Origin: an uncultured Clostridia bacterium
GTDB lineage: Bacteria > Bacillota > Clostridia > Christensenellales > Borkfalkiaceae
Length of the DNA: 33,226 nucleotides
NCBI GenBank assembly: GCA_959605945.1
Contig: CAUHGY010000012.1
Location: 1 to 33,226, forward strand
Direction: 5' to 3'
Shown: in pieces, positions 13,813 to 21,114 of the stretch
How the letters are laid out: every line of letters starts with the position of its first letter
How positions within the stretch are numbered: position 1 is the stretch's first letter
Notes under the pieces: generated by a model
Database searches by the model: none
The model's input: only the letters and a program-made list of their open reading frames with translations
Told to the model about the DNA's origin: nothing
Translations under genes and position numbers: made by a program

Positions 13813-14979
13813 TCACAGGCTTTCTTTAAGAATCTTTTTTATTTCGTCTTTATTCAGAATTTTATATCCGCCTTCCATTATCAGCGTGCTGTCGGCGATA
13901 CTGTCCGTCATTTCTTCGGTGACGCCGAGCCGTGATAAATTCATGACGAGGCCCAGATTTTGCATCCATTTTTCCATGGCGGCAAGTCCTTCTGCGGCCG
14001 TCTGTTCGTCGGTTTTTCCTGCGGGGTCAATATTCCAGACGTTGACGGCGTACCGGACGAATTTTTTAAGTCCGTATTTCATAATGTGCCTGTAATAGGG
14101 CAAGGATACTGCCGCAAGCGTCATGCCGTGCGTAGCGTCGGTATGGGCGGAAACGGCTTGTCCTATCATATGAACTTCCCAGTCGGTGCTTTTTCCTTGA
14201 GCGATAAGGGTATTCAGTGCCCATGTCGCCGTCCACATGATATTGCTGCGGGCCTGATAATCTAAGGGGTTTGCGAGCGCGTCTCCCGCACTTTTTATAA
14301 GAGATTTCAAAAGGCCTTCGGCTATATAGTCGGAAGTATTGTCATCGTCGCCCGAGAAATACTGTTCCAGAATATGGCACATTATGTCATAAATTCCGGA
14401 TACCATCTGATATTCAGGGAGCGTGAAGGTGAATTCGGGATTAAGAACAGAAAATTTGGGGAATACCTGCTCGCCGAATACATGCCCGATTTTCAGCTTG
14501 GCCGCGGGGTTGGTGATGACCGCTCCGCCGTTCATTTCGCTGCCGGTTCCCACCATGGTGAGAACGCATCCTACGGGTATGATTTTACAGGAAACGTCTT
14601 CAAAGCGCATAAAATATTTTTCCCACGGGTCTTCTTCGCAGTAAGCCGATACCGAAACTGCTTTTGCGTAATCGCACACCGATCCGCCGCCTACGGCGAG
14701 AATGAAATCCACGGCGTTGTTTTTTGCAATGGCGCAGCCTTCGTAAAGTTTATCTGTAGTGGGGTTCGGCATGACGCCGGAGTCTTCGATAACAATTTTT
14801 CCCGCTTTTTTGAGCAGTGCTGTCACTTTGTCGTAAATGCCGTATTTTTTGACAGAACCCCCGCCGTATATCAACATAATTTTTTTGCCGTATTTATCGA
14901 GTTCTGCGGGAAGCATTTCCAGCGAGTCTTTGCCGAAATAAAGTTTTGTGGGATTGCAGTATACAAAATTTCCGAGCAT
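13813..14979 (-). CDS. Iron-containing alcohol dehydrogenase (BdhA/YqhD type)
   Basis: A 388-residue group III alcohol dehydrogenase that reduces aldehydes with NAD(P)H. The nucleotide-binding motif GGGSVCDYAK is at 97-106. The metal ligands fall where YqhD has them: Asp198 and His202 (DIMCH), His270 (EVHMIGQ) and His284 (HTDATHG). The start at 14979 has a clear GGAG Shine-Dalgarno and a promoter upstream. In this position, convergent with rhaB, a role in reducing L-lactaldehyde to 1,2-propanediol or another sugar-derived aldehyde is plausible. The family is broad and the substrate cannot be assigned from sequence. Confidence 0.9.
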   Translation of the reverse strand: MLGNFVYCNPTKLYFGKDSLEMLPAELDKYGKKIMLIYGGGSVKKYGIYDKVTALLKKAGKIVIEDSGVMPNPTTDKLYEGCAIAKNNAVDFILAVGGGSVCDYAKAVSVSAYCEEDPWEKYFMRFEDVSCKIIPVGCVLTMVGTGSEMNGGAVITNPAAKLKIGHVFGEQVFPKFSVLNPEFTFTLPEYQMVSGIYDIMCHILEQYFSGDDDNTSDYIAEGLLKSLIKSAGDALANPLDYQARSNIMWTATWALNTLIAQGKSTDWEVHMIGQAVSAHTDATHGMTLAAVSLPYYRHIMKYGLKKFVRYAVNVWNIDPAGKTDEQTAAEGLAAMEKWMQNLGLVMNLSRLGVTEEMTDSIADSTLIMEGGYKILNKDEIKKILKESL

Positions 14980-15014
14980 GATTTTTTCTCCTTTTTTATT
15001 TTTATTTTTTAAAT

Positions 15015-15042
15015 ATTATAATACGGAAATGTAAAAAATCAA
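15015..15042 (-). promoter_or_regulatory. Promoter of the alcohol dehydrogenase
   Basis: On the minus strand TTGATT (15042-15037), 16 bp, then a perfect TATAAT (15020-15015). Transcription would begin near 15008, about 30 nt before the start codon. The rest of 14980-15195 shows nothing else. Confidence 0.65.
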
Positions 15043-15195
15043 GATGCCGAGTGAAAAAAATATTTCGAATATGCCGCCGTGCACTGTAAACGCAATTCGT
15101 GACGGTAGCCGATGCGGCAACATAATCAGATTCGGAAAAATATCAAAAAAGCCTTGCTTCGTTATGCGCGTTTTATGTTATATCGCCGTTTGAAT

Positions 15196-15855
15196 TCACA
15201 GTTTTTCCGCATATTCTTTTATATCGACCGTTCTGTCGGTAATTTCTTTGTCTTTATGATTAATGAAAAAAACGGCGCTCTGATGTCTGTCAAAATAAGA
15301 ATTTTGCCAACGTGGTTTGTTGTTGACGGCAAAAAAACAGTTTTTCCTTAAATACTCTCTGAATTTTTCTGAAACGACCTTTTTACCGTCCAAAAAGCAG
15401 TGATAATATAAACCGGCGCTGTTTTCCACAAAAAACAGCCATAGATCTGACTTGGAGTAAAATACTTTTCCCGGTTTCATATTCGTTTTGTCAATATCGG
15501 CTATGAAATCGTCATAAAGTCGCGGGCTTTTGGGTTTACCTTTCCATGCGTCGATATCGACGCCTTGATTAAAAGAAAACGCGGAAATAAAGTCAATGCC
15601 CAGATCTCCGTATTTGGAAAAACGGGTATAGATTTCTTCTTTCACTTCGATAAGAATTTTTTTGCCGCTGCCCAGTGTTACCAGAACATCGCCGGCGTCT
15701 GCATCGGCGTGTTTTTCCGCGGTTATAAAAGAAATTCCGTTCGCGGTGAAAATTTTTTTTACGATCTCTGTTTCCCGGGCGGCGGTATTGTAATTTCCTG
15801 AAATAATCATAAGGTTTTTGTGTTTTGTCGATACATTCGATCTGCTTTGCGGCAA
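15196..15855 (-). CDS. PD-(D/E)XK nuclease-like protein (5' end frameshifted)
   Basis: The open frame encodes about 205-219 residues. After a helix (ETEIVKKIFTANG) it shows the PD-(D/E)XK core: Asp56 in AGDVLVTL, then Glu70-Val-Lys72 in KKILIEVKEE (counted from the upstream TTG at 15855), the usual acid-(10-20)-E-x-K metal site. The C-terminal half is unrecognised and aromatic-rich. A stand-alone nuclease-fold protein of this size could act in DNA repair, restriction or defence, or be a structural relative. No start in this frame has a Shine-Dalgarno (TTG 15855, ATG 15810). The natural start seems to be ATG 15889 in another frame, joined by a one-base shift at a run of five T (15815-15819). 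If corrected, the protein has about 230 residues. Confidence 0.65.
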   Translation of the reverse strand: MPQSRSNVSTKHKNLMIISGNYNTAARETEIVKKIFTANGISFITAEKHADADAGDVLVTLGSGKKILIEVKEEIYTRFSKYGDLGIDFISAFSFNQGVDIDAWKGKPKSPRLYDDFIADIDKTNMKPGKVFYSKSDLWLFFVENSAGLYYHCFLDGKKVVSEKFREYLRKNCFFAVNNKPRWQNSYFDRHQSAVFFINHKDKEITDRTVDIKEYAEKL

Positions 15856-15889
15856 TATAGCGGTGCGCGCCTTCGCTTATGAGGTGCAT
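15815..15889 (-). other. Displaced N-terminal coding segment of the nuclease-like gene
   Basis: From ATG 15889 another frame reads MHLISEGAHRYIAAKQ and on to CIDKTQ, a protein-like helix start. Removing one base from the AAAAA run at 15819-15815 (minus strand) joins it smoothly to NLMIISGNYNTAARETE in the main frame. Beyond that run this frame becomes Arg-rich and unprotein-like. This is either a real inactivating indel or a sequencing or assembly error in a homopolymer. Confidence 0.5.
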
Positions 15890-15898
15890 TTTTAATTA

Positions 15899-15907
15899 AT
15901 TATAGCA
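15899..15907 (-). promoter_or_regulatory. Extended -10 promoter, leaderless start of the nuclease-like gene
   Basis: The minus strand reads TGCTATAAT (15907-15899), a perfect extended -10 with no good -35. The expected transcription start, 15892 or so, is within about 3 nt of ATG 15889, and no Shine-Dalgarno is present. Confidence 0.5.
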
Positions 15908-16013
15908 TATTTTTATTAACAAATACAGTATTTTCGGAAAATAAACGGATTTTTAAAAAATATAGTTTAACTTATTACAAAAACAGACATACAAAATAAA
16001 TATTGTCATTTTT

Positions 16014-16058
16014 GTTCATTGCGTTCATTGACATACGGAATTATAATTATACTATAAT
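16014..16058 (+). promoter_or_regulatory. Promoter of the lyase operon with tandem 9-bp direct repeats
   Basis: GTTCATTGC-GTTCATTGA (16014-16031) is an in-phase direct repeat overlapping a perfect -35 TTGACA (16028-16033). TATAAT copies stand at 16042, 16053 and 16061; the one at 16053-16058 gives a 19-bp spacer, longer than ideal. Adjacent direct repeats at the -35 are typical of AraC-family activator sites, and an AraC gene lies at the far end of this operon. Confidence 0.5.
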
Positions 16059-16100
16059 TTTATAATGGTAATTATGTATATTAAAAAGTGAGGTTTATAT

Positions 16101-16997
16101 ATGTTCAATTCAAAATTCAACGGAGTTTACAGTGCCGTTTTTTCGGTATACGACCGTGAAATGAACGTCAAAAAAGAGACTGTAAACAAACTTGTCGATT
16201 ATCAGCTCGGAGGCGGCATAAAGGGATTTTATGTGTGCGGGGCAACGGGCGAATGCGTTGTTCTTCCCCTGAAAACGCAGGTTCAGATGCTTGACGCCGT
16301 AATCGATGCAACAGGCGGGAGAGGACAGATCATAGCACATATAGGCTCGGGGCGGTTTGAAGATACCATGGCGCTTCTGGAAAACGCCAACGGCAAAAAA
16401 ATCGACGCCGTCGCATCGCTGCCGCCGTCGCTTCAGGGATATTATAATCAGGACGAAACGATAGAATTTTATAAAACGATAGCGAAAAAAAGCAAGTTTC
16501 CCGTATTTGCTTACATAACGGGTATAATGAGAGGAAATCTCGTCGAGTTTGCCGAAAAATTATTCGCTATAAAAAACATACAGGGAATTAAACTGACCAT
16601 AAAAGACTATTTTGTTTTTGAAAGGATATGCGCTTTGGCGAAAGACAGGATGACTGTATTCAACGGTCCCGACGAAACCATGCTCTGCGGATTGAGCATG
16701 GGCGCCGACGGGGCGATAGGGACCACATATAACATCCTTCCCGAACTCGCATGCGATATTTATGCCGCTTTCAAAAAAGGCGATATGCAGTCCGCGCTGG
16801 AAAAACAGAACAGGATGAATGACATGATAAGCGCCGTTATCGGCAACAATATAGCTGTGTGGAAAGCTATTCTCGGGATTAAAGGTTTTGATATGGGGTA
16901 TACCGTCGAGCCGTGTATTGTGCCGCGAAAAGATGAGATTGCGGCGTTAGACGAAAAACTGAAAAAAGCCGGAATCGACATCAGGCTGATGGGCTGA
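16101..16997 (+). CDS. DapA/NanA-family class I aldolase (N-acetylneuraminate lyase-like)
   Basis: A 298-residue (beta/alpha)8 aldolase that would cleave or form a 2-keto acid through a lysine Schiff base. The substrate-carboxylate motif GATGE is at 47-51, the catalytic Tyr138 in FAYITG and the Schiff-base Lys164 in QGIKLT. These positions are close to Tyr137/Lys165 of E. coli NanA. NGPDETMLCGLSMGADGAIGTTYNI matches the NanA-like part of the family better than DHDPS. Odd point: the usual YN-x-P-x-x-TG loop is shortened to YITG. It has a good Shine-Dalgarno (GTGAGG). First gene of a three-gene operon with an SDR and an aldo/keto reductase. No nanE, nanK or nagB is nearby, so sialic acid is possible but another 2-keto-3-deoxy sugar acid fits as well. 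Confidence 0.85.
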   Translation: MFNSKFNGVYSAVFSVYDREMNVKKETVNKLVDYQLGGGIKGFYVCGATGECVVLPLKTQVQMLDAVIDATGGRGQIIAHIGSGRFEDTMALLENANGKKIDAVASLPPSLQGYYNQDETIEFYKTIAKKSKFPVFAYITGIMRGNLVEFAEKLFAIKNIQGIKLTIKDYFVFERICALAKDRMTVFNGPDETMLCGLSMGADGAIGTTYNILPELACDIYAAFKKGDMQSALEKQNRMNDMISAVIGNNIAVWKAILGIKGFDMGYTVEPCIVPRKDEIAALDEKLKKAGIDIRLMG

Positions 16998-17021
16998 AAG
17001 GAATATTCGGAGAAATAAAAA

Positions 17022-17807
17022 ATGAATAAAATTACGGAAATGTTCGGACTTGACGGAAAAACAGCCGTTGTTACGGGCGGCAGCGGTTTGTACGGGAAAC
17101 AGATATCGCTTGCGCTTGCGGAAGCGGGAGCCAAAGTTTATATTGCGTCACGGGATTCGGAAAAAAATGAAAAGTTTGCAGCTTCGCTCAGGGAAAAGGG
17201 TTATAACGCGCACGGCGCCGCCGTGGATATAGGCGATGAAAAAAGTATATTGGCATTTGCCGAAAAAATTACCGAAACAGACGGAAAAATAGACGTGCTT
17301 GTGAACAATTCGGTACTGAGAGTGATGAAAGGCGTTGACGACGATGTTGTTTCATTTGAAAAAAGCATGCGGGTAAACGCCGCGGGTAATTTTCTTATGT
17401 GCAGAATTTTCGGCAAAATTATGGCCGAAAACGGGGGCGGAAGCGTAATAAATATAGGTTCTTATATGGGTATTCTGGGCCCCGACGACACATTGTATCG
17501 CGATGTGGGGTTTTCCGGATATAATTCTCCCGATTATTTTTTCCATAAAGGCGGACTTACCAATCTTACAAGATTTTTTGCGTCATATTTCGGGCCGGAA
17601 AAAGTGCGTTTCAATATTTTGCAGCTCGGAGGGTTATTTAACGGCCAGGATCCGCTGTTTGTGGAAAGATATAACGACAGAACGTTTCTTAAACGCATGG
17701 CAAACGAAAAAGATATTATGGGCGCCGTGATTTTTTTGGCATCCGACGCTTCGGCTTATATAACGGGCGCAAGCCTTGCCGTTGACGGCGGATACACGGC
17801 AAAATAA
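17022..17807 (+). CDS. Short-chain dehydrogenase/reductase
   Basis: A 261-residue classical SDR, probably oxidising or reducing a sugar or sugar acid with NAD(P). It has a Rossmann start VTGGSGLYGKQ (the family's TG-x3-G-x-G loop slightly rearranged), NNS at 95-97, and catalytic Ser147, Tyr172 and Lys176 (YFFHK). The ending FLASDASAYITGASLAVDGGY is typical of sugar-alcohol and gluconate-type SDRs. The segment between Ser147 and Tyr172 (GILGPDDTLYRDVGFSGYNSPD) is longer than usual and could shape a bulky substrate pocket. It lies 24 bp after the lyase gene with a GGAG ribosome site. Substrate unknown. Confidence 0.88.
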   Translation: MNKITEMFGLDGKTAVVTGGSGLYGKQISLALAEAGAKVYIASRDSEKNEKFAASLREKGYNAHGAAVDIGDEKSILAFAEKITETDGKIDVLVNNSVLRVMKGVDDDVVSFEKSMRVNAAGNFLMCRIFGKIMAENGGGSVINIGSYMGILGPDDTLYRDVGFSGYNSPDYFFHKGGLTNLTRFFASYFGPEKVRFNILQLGGLFNGQDPLFVERYNDRTFLKRMANEKDIMGAVIFLASDASAYITGASLAVDGGYTAK

Positions 17808-17829
17808 AAAAATAAGGAAACGGATATTT

Positions 17830-18678
17830 ATGGAACTTTGTCTGGGAACGGTTCAGTTCGGTTTAAAATACGGTATTGCATCTGAAAAAAGACCCGACGG
17901 GAAAGAGTGTTTTAACATTCTCGACCGGGCAATCGAAAGGGGAATAAGAACATTTGACACGGCAAGAGCGTACGGTAACAGCGAGGAATTGCTCGGCGAA
18001 TATTTTCGCGGTAAGGACCGCAAGTCGTTTCAGATAGCTACCAAACTCGAGACCGCCTGCGGCATCGAAAAAGCGCTTGCGTCAAGTCTGAAAGCTTTGA
18101 AACTTGATTATGTGGATTTTTACCTTTTTCATAAAGGCGAAATGATCCGCGATGAAAAAGCGGTGGAAGAGATGTTCAGATTAAAAGAAAAGCGCCTGAT
18201 TCTTAAAACGGGAGTGTCGGTGTATACTCCGGAAGAGGCAATGGAAGCCGTGAAAAATCCGTTGATAGACTGTATTCAGATACCGTATAACGTCATCGAC
18301 AGGCGTCTTGACAATTACGGATTTTTCGATATTGCCGAAAAGGCGGGAAAAACGGTATTTTGCAGAAGCATTTTTTTGCAGGGACTGTTATTCATGAACC
18401 CGGAAGCGGGAGAAAAAAAGCTCAAAGGCAGCGGAGAAGTCCTGGAAAAATACAGAAAGCTCTGCGACAGATATCGTCTTTCGCCGATACAGTTCGCTAC
18501 GTCATACATAAGGCTGAAAAAACAGATAGATTACTGCATTTTCGGAGTTGATAACGCAGAGCAGCTCGAAGAACAGTTTAAAATGCAGCAGACCGTTTTG
18601 CCGGAACAGGCGTTGAAGGATGCAGATATGCTTTTCGGAAACGTTGATATTAAAATTCTTGACCCCAGAAAGTGGTAA
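17830..18678 (+). CDS. Aldo/keto reductase
   Basis: A 282-residue (beta/alpha)8 oxidoreductase using NAD(P)H. The catalytic tetrad is complete: Asp43 (FDTARAYG), Tyr48, Lys72 (IATKLE) and His101 (YLFHKGE). The opening LCLGTVQFGLKYGI is characteristic of the AKR branch often found in nonulosonic acid and surface-polysaccharide clusters. An open extension upstream to 17776 overlaps the SDR gene, but ATG 17830 has the Shine-Dalgarno AAGGAAA and gives the normal N-terminus. It is the last gene before the terminator at 18682. With the lyase and SDR it may form a short pathway that reduces the aldehyde or keto product of lyase cleavage (inference). Confidence 0.88.
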   Translation: MELCLGTVQFGLKYGIASEKRPDGKECFNILDRAIERGIRTFDTARAYGNSEELLGEYFRGKDRKSFQIATKLETACGIEKALASSLKALKLDYVDFYLFHKGEMIRDEKAVEEMFRLKEKRLILKTGVSVYTPEEAMEAVKNPLIDCIQIPYNVIDRRLDNYGFFDIAEKAGKTVFCRSIFLQGLLFMNPEAGEKKLKGSGEVLEKYRKLCDRYRLSPIQFATSYIRLKKQIDYCIFGVDNAEQLEEQFKMQQTVLPEQALKDADMLFGNVDIKILDPRKW

Positions 18679-18681
18679 AAA

Positions 18682-18739
18682 AACTGCCTCCTCAGCCGTC
18701 TGAGAAAGTACGGGAACGGGGGGCAGTTATCTGTTTTTT
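18682..18739 (+). terminator. Terminator of the lyase-SDR-AKR operon
   Basis: AACTGCC (18682-18688) pairs with GGCAGTT (18722-18728). An inner CCGT/ACGG pair lengthens the structure, and ATCTGTTTTTT follows. It lies between convergent genes. Confidence 0.75.
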
Positions 18740-18749
18740 CACGTTTGCT

Positions 18750-19637
18750 TTATATGGGGGGGGGTGCTTTTTTGTATTTTTTTCTGTACTGAGCCGGAGA
18801 AAAACCCGTGTGCTTTTTAAAAGAAACCGTAAAAGCGTTTCTGTCGGAAAAATTTAGCGCTTCGGCGATCTTATCGATTGAAAGATCTGTCGATACGAGC
18901 ATTGTTTTGGCATTTTCGGCGCGGAGATAATTTTTCCGCTGAATGAAGGTCATGTTGTAATATTTCTTTATGAGCCGTATCAATTGTCTTTCGCTTATAA
19001 ACAGTTCGCCGGCGAGAGTTTTAAGCTGATCGTCGGGTTTAAGGGTGTTCAGTTTCTGTGATAAAATAAACTGAATATTATGCGGCGGCTTGCCCAAATC
19101 CGATTTGAAATTTTTGGATAAGTTGTTGCAGAGCAGAAGAAAGAATTTTTGCAGGTCGGCCTGCAGAATATAGTGAGAAAACAATGTGTGGTGAATCAGG
19201 TTGTCTTTTGTTTCTTTAATGATATCTATAATTTCATTTGACGCCGCGGCGACGAAAAGTTTTTCCGAAAATATTTTTGAAAACAACAAAAAAGTATCTG
19301 CACAGCTTTTGGTATGATTTTTTTTAAAATCGAAATTTATCGCCACATATTGTCTGCACTTCACGAAAGATGACACGTGCATCACCGATTGCGGGCAGAA
19401 AACCAGGCTGCCGGCTTTAATAACGTATTCGTCTGTCCCGGTTTTGAAACTTATCTCGCCTTCTATGGGAATAAGAATTTCATGGCAGCAGTGCGTGTGC
19501 ATTTTCTGCGGTAAAGACGAAAGAAAATTTGCGGGCAAAAAGAAAGACGCATCCAGATATACGCTGAACGAGGTGTTTCCTATCGTGCAGTCTATTTCGT
19601 AAGTGTTTTTTAAAAAATCGTCATTTAAATTATTCAT
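18750..19637 (-). CDS. AraC-family transcriptional regulator
   Basis: A 295-residue regulator. Residues about 45-100 are a cupin-type sensor (HTHCCHEILIPIEGEI, then VIKAGSLVFCPQSVMH) as in sugar-responsive AraC proteins. The last ~100 residues hold two helix-turn-helix motifs: LKTLAGELFISERQLIRLIKK, then LSIDKIAEALNFSDRNAFTVSF with KKHTGFSPAQYRKKY. ATG 19637 is preferred; a TTG four codons upstream (19649) is possible and neither has a Shine-Dalgarno. The gene ends in a run of nine C on its coding strand (three Pro codons). It sits between the lyase operon and the large divergent surface/transport locus, so it probably controls one or both. Direct repeats stand before each. Confidence 0.92.
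   Translation of the reverse strand: MNNLNDDFLKNTYEIDCTIGNTSFSVYLDASFFLPANFLSSLPQKMHTHCCHEILIPIEGEISFKTGTDEYVIKAGSLVFCPQSVMHVSSFVKCRQYVAINFDFKKNHTKSCADTFLLFSKIFSEKLFVAAASNEIIDIIKETKDNLIHHTLFSHYILQADLQKFFLLLCNNLSKNFKSDLGKPPHNIQFILSQKLNTLKPDDQLKTLAGELFISERQLIRLIKKYYNMTFIQRKNYLRAENAKTMLVSTDLSIDKIAEALNFSDRNAFTVSFKKHTGFSPAQYRKKYKKAPPPI
18756..18764. repeat. Run of nine G at the AraC 3' end
   Basis: G9 on the + strand (C9 in the gene) encodes Pro-Pro-Pro two codons before the AraC stop. Such runs slip in replication and in sequencing. A slip would change only the last few residues. Confidence 0.85.
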
Positions 19638-19660
19638 AACCAAAATCAATCTATATTTAA

Positions 19661-19689
19661 TTTATACCATATATTTGTCAAAAAGTCAA
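19661..19689 (-). promoter_or_regulatory. Promoter of the AraC regulator
   Basis: On the minus strand TTGACT (19689-19684), 17 bp, TATAAA (19666-19661): 5 of 6 in both boxes. Transcription would begin near 19654. Confidence 0.65.
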
Positions 19690-19857
19690 TATTAATGAAA
19701 AAATTATAAATTCGTGCCGGCGTTTTTTCCGTATATTCAGTGTATATTAAAATGCTGCGGTTAAATTTTTGCGGCATATTAAATATTACAAAAAAAGACA
19801 GAAAACCTAAAACGTGTCGTTTTTATAGCTTGTAATAGAAATTTGCGGATGTTAGGA

Positions 19858-19863
19858 TATAAT
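19858..19863 (+). promoter_or_regulatory. Candidate -10 box of the surface/transport locus
   Basis: TATAAT is perfect, with no -35 at the normal distance; the nearest, TTGTAA (19830-19835), is 22 bp away. A missing -35 fits a promoter that needs an activator. Transcripts would begin just before the tandem repeats. Confidence 0.35.
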
Positions 19864-19872
19864 AAGTTCAGA

Positions 19873-19915
19873 TTATTTTATGAAATAATACAGCTTATTT
19901 TATAAATAATACAGC
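19873..19915 (+). repeat. Two tandem palindromic repeats before the sialidase-like gene
   Basis: Two copies in direct tandem: 19873-19894 (22 bp) and 19895-19915 (21 bp). Each begins TTATTT, has TATG or TAT in the middle, then AAATAA and TACAGC. Each copy is also an inverted repeat (6-4-6 and 6-3-6). They end directly before the Shine-Dalgarno GAGAGGTGG of the gene at 19929. They could be two operator sites, or two hairpins in the leader. Confidence 0.6.
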
Positions 19916-19928
19916 GAGAGGTGGAAAA

Positions 19929-21038
19929 TTGAAATATAAAATAATTCAGCACGGAAAAGTTTTCGAAAGCGATGCTGAAATTTTCGGATACGCGGCATGG
20001 CCCACAGTGACTAAGATGTCCGACGGGTGTCTTGCGGCGGTTTTTTCATATCACAGGCTTCAACACGTTGATCCGTTCGGCAAAACCGCAATCTGCTATT
20101 CCTATGACGAAGGAAAAACGTGGACGGAGCCTTTGCCGGTCATAGATACTCCGCTTGACGACCGTGACGGCGGCATCGTAACGGACGGAATGCGAGTTAT
20201 GATAACGTCTTTTAATAATTCGCCCGCATCGCAGCGCAATTATTTTCAGCATTACGGCAACGAAAAGCTAAAAAAACTTGCAGCGGCATATCTCGATTGC
20301 ATTGATGAGAATAAAACCGCAAAATATCTCGGTTCCACGTACAGAACGAGCACCGACGGCGGAAAAACTTTCGGACACTTAAGAATTTTGCCGATTACCT
20401 GTCCGCACGGCCCGTGCCTTTTGAAAGACGGACGTATTTTTTATGCGGGAAATAATTTTTCGGCAAAAGAACTCGGCGAAAATGTGATGTTCGGACAGTA
20501 TCGGGCGCTTCCTTACGGGATTTATTACATGACTTCGGACGATTGGGGCGAAACATGGGAAAAGCCCGTTCCGATAAAACTCAGTGAAGAAGACCTTAAA
20601 AACGGATACATGTTTTACGAACCGCACGCCGCTAAACTTGACGACGGCAAAGTTTTAATTCATTTCAGAGTGGAAAAAACAGGCTTTTTCGGTATATATC
20701 AAAGCGTTTACGATCCTGAAAAAAACCTGATAAGCGTTCCGGAGAAGGTCATAGACGCGGGTTCGCCCCCGCATCTTAAAGTTTTGAGAAACGGAAACGT
20801 CGTCTGTACGTACGGATACAGAGCGTTACCTTACGGGCAGAGAGCGAGAGTGAGCACGGATAATGGCAAAACATGGGGCGACGAAATAATACTGCGCGAC
20901 GACGCCGGCAGCTGGGACTGCGGTTATCCTTCTACGGAAGAACTGTCGGACGGCTCGCTGATAACAGTCTACTATCAGAGCGATAAAGGAAATTCCCGGC
21001 AGGCGATATATTACACAAAGTGGAAAATAGCCGATTGA
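19929..21038 (+). CDS. Sialidase-like Asp-box beta-propeller protein, cytoplasmic
   Basis: A 369-residue protein with four Asp-boxes (S-x-D-x-G-x-T-W type): SYDEGKTW 58-65, STDGGKTF 141-148, TSDDWGETW near 202-210 and STDNGKTW 309-316. These mark the six-bladed propeller of sialidases and related glycosidases (BNR_2 type). The FRIP motif that carries the first catalytic arginine of GH33 sialidases is not visible; the N-terminal strand reads YAAWPTVTKMSDG. There is no signal peptide. It would act inside the cell on imported oligosaccharides, or on a sugar other than sialic acid. The start is TTG 19929, with the Shine-Dalgarno GAGAGGTGG. It probably heads the long + strand locus. Confidence 0.8.
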   Translation: MKYKIIQHGKVFESDAEIFGYAAWPTVTKMSDGCLAAVFSYHRLQHVDPFGKTAICYSYDEGKTWTEPLPVIDTPLDDRDGGIVTDGMRVMITSFNNSPASQRNYFQHYGNEKLKKLAAAYLDCIDENKTAKYLGSTYRTSTDGGKTFGHLRILPITCPHGPCLLKDGRIFYAGNNFSAKELGENVMFGQYRALPYGIYYMTSDDWGETWEKPVPIKLSEEDLKNGYMFYEPHAAKLDDGKVLIHFRVEKTGFFGIYQSVYDPEKNLISVPEKVIDAGSPPHLKVLRNGNVVCTYGYRALPYGQRARVSTDNGKTWGDEIILRDDAGSWDCGYPSTEELSDGSLITVYYQSDKGNSRQAIYYTKWKIAD

Positions 21039-21059
21039 GACGGCATAAATTTCGAAAAC

Positions 21060-21076
21060 GACGGAAATTTTCCGTC
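21060..21076 (+). other. Intergenic inverted repeat after the sialidase-like gene
   Basis: GACGGAAA-t-TTTCCGTC is a perfect 8-1-8 inverted repeat 22 bp after the stop codon. A GGG/CCC hairpin (21078-21091) follows at once. No T-tract follows, so it is probably a partial attenuator, an mRNA end-stabiliser or a protein site rather than a full terminator. Confidence 0.4.
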
Positions 21077-21114
21077 AGGGGATATTGTCCCGATATAAAA
21101 AAGGAGGAAAATAA

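Noticed and set aside
15880..16100. Possible replication origin or attachment site in the AT-rich stretch
   Set aside because: The A/T content is explained by two divergent promoters; no DnaA boxes, iterons or duplicated att-like ends were found.
17776..17829. Upstream extension of the aldo/keto reductase
   Set aside because: It overlaps the end of the SDR gene and adds residues not in the family; ATG 17830 has its own ribosome site.
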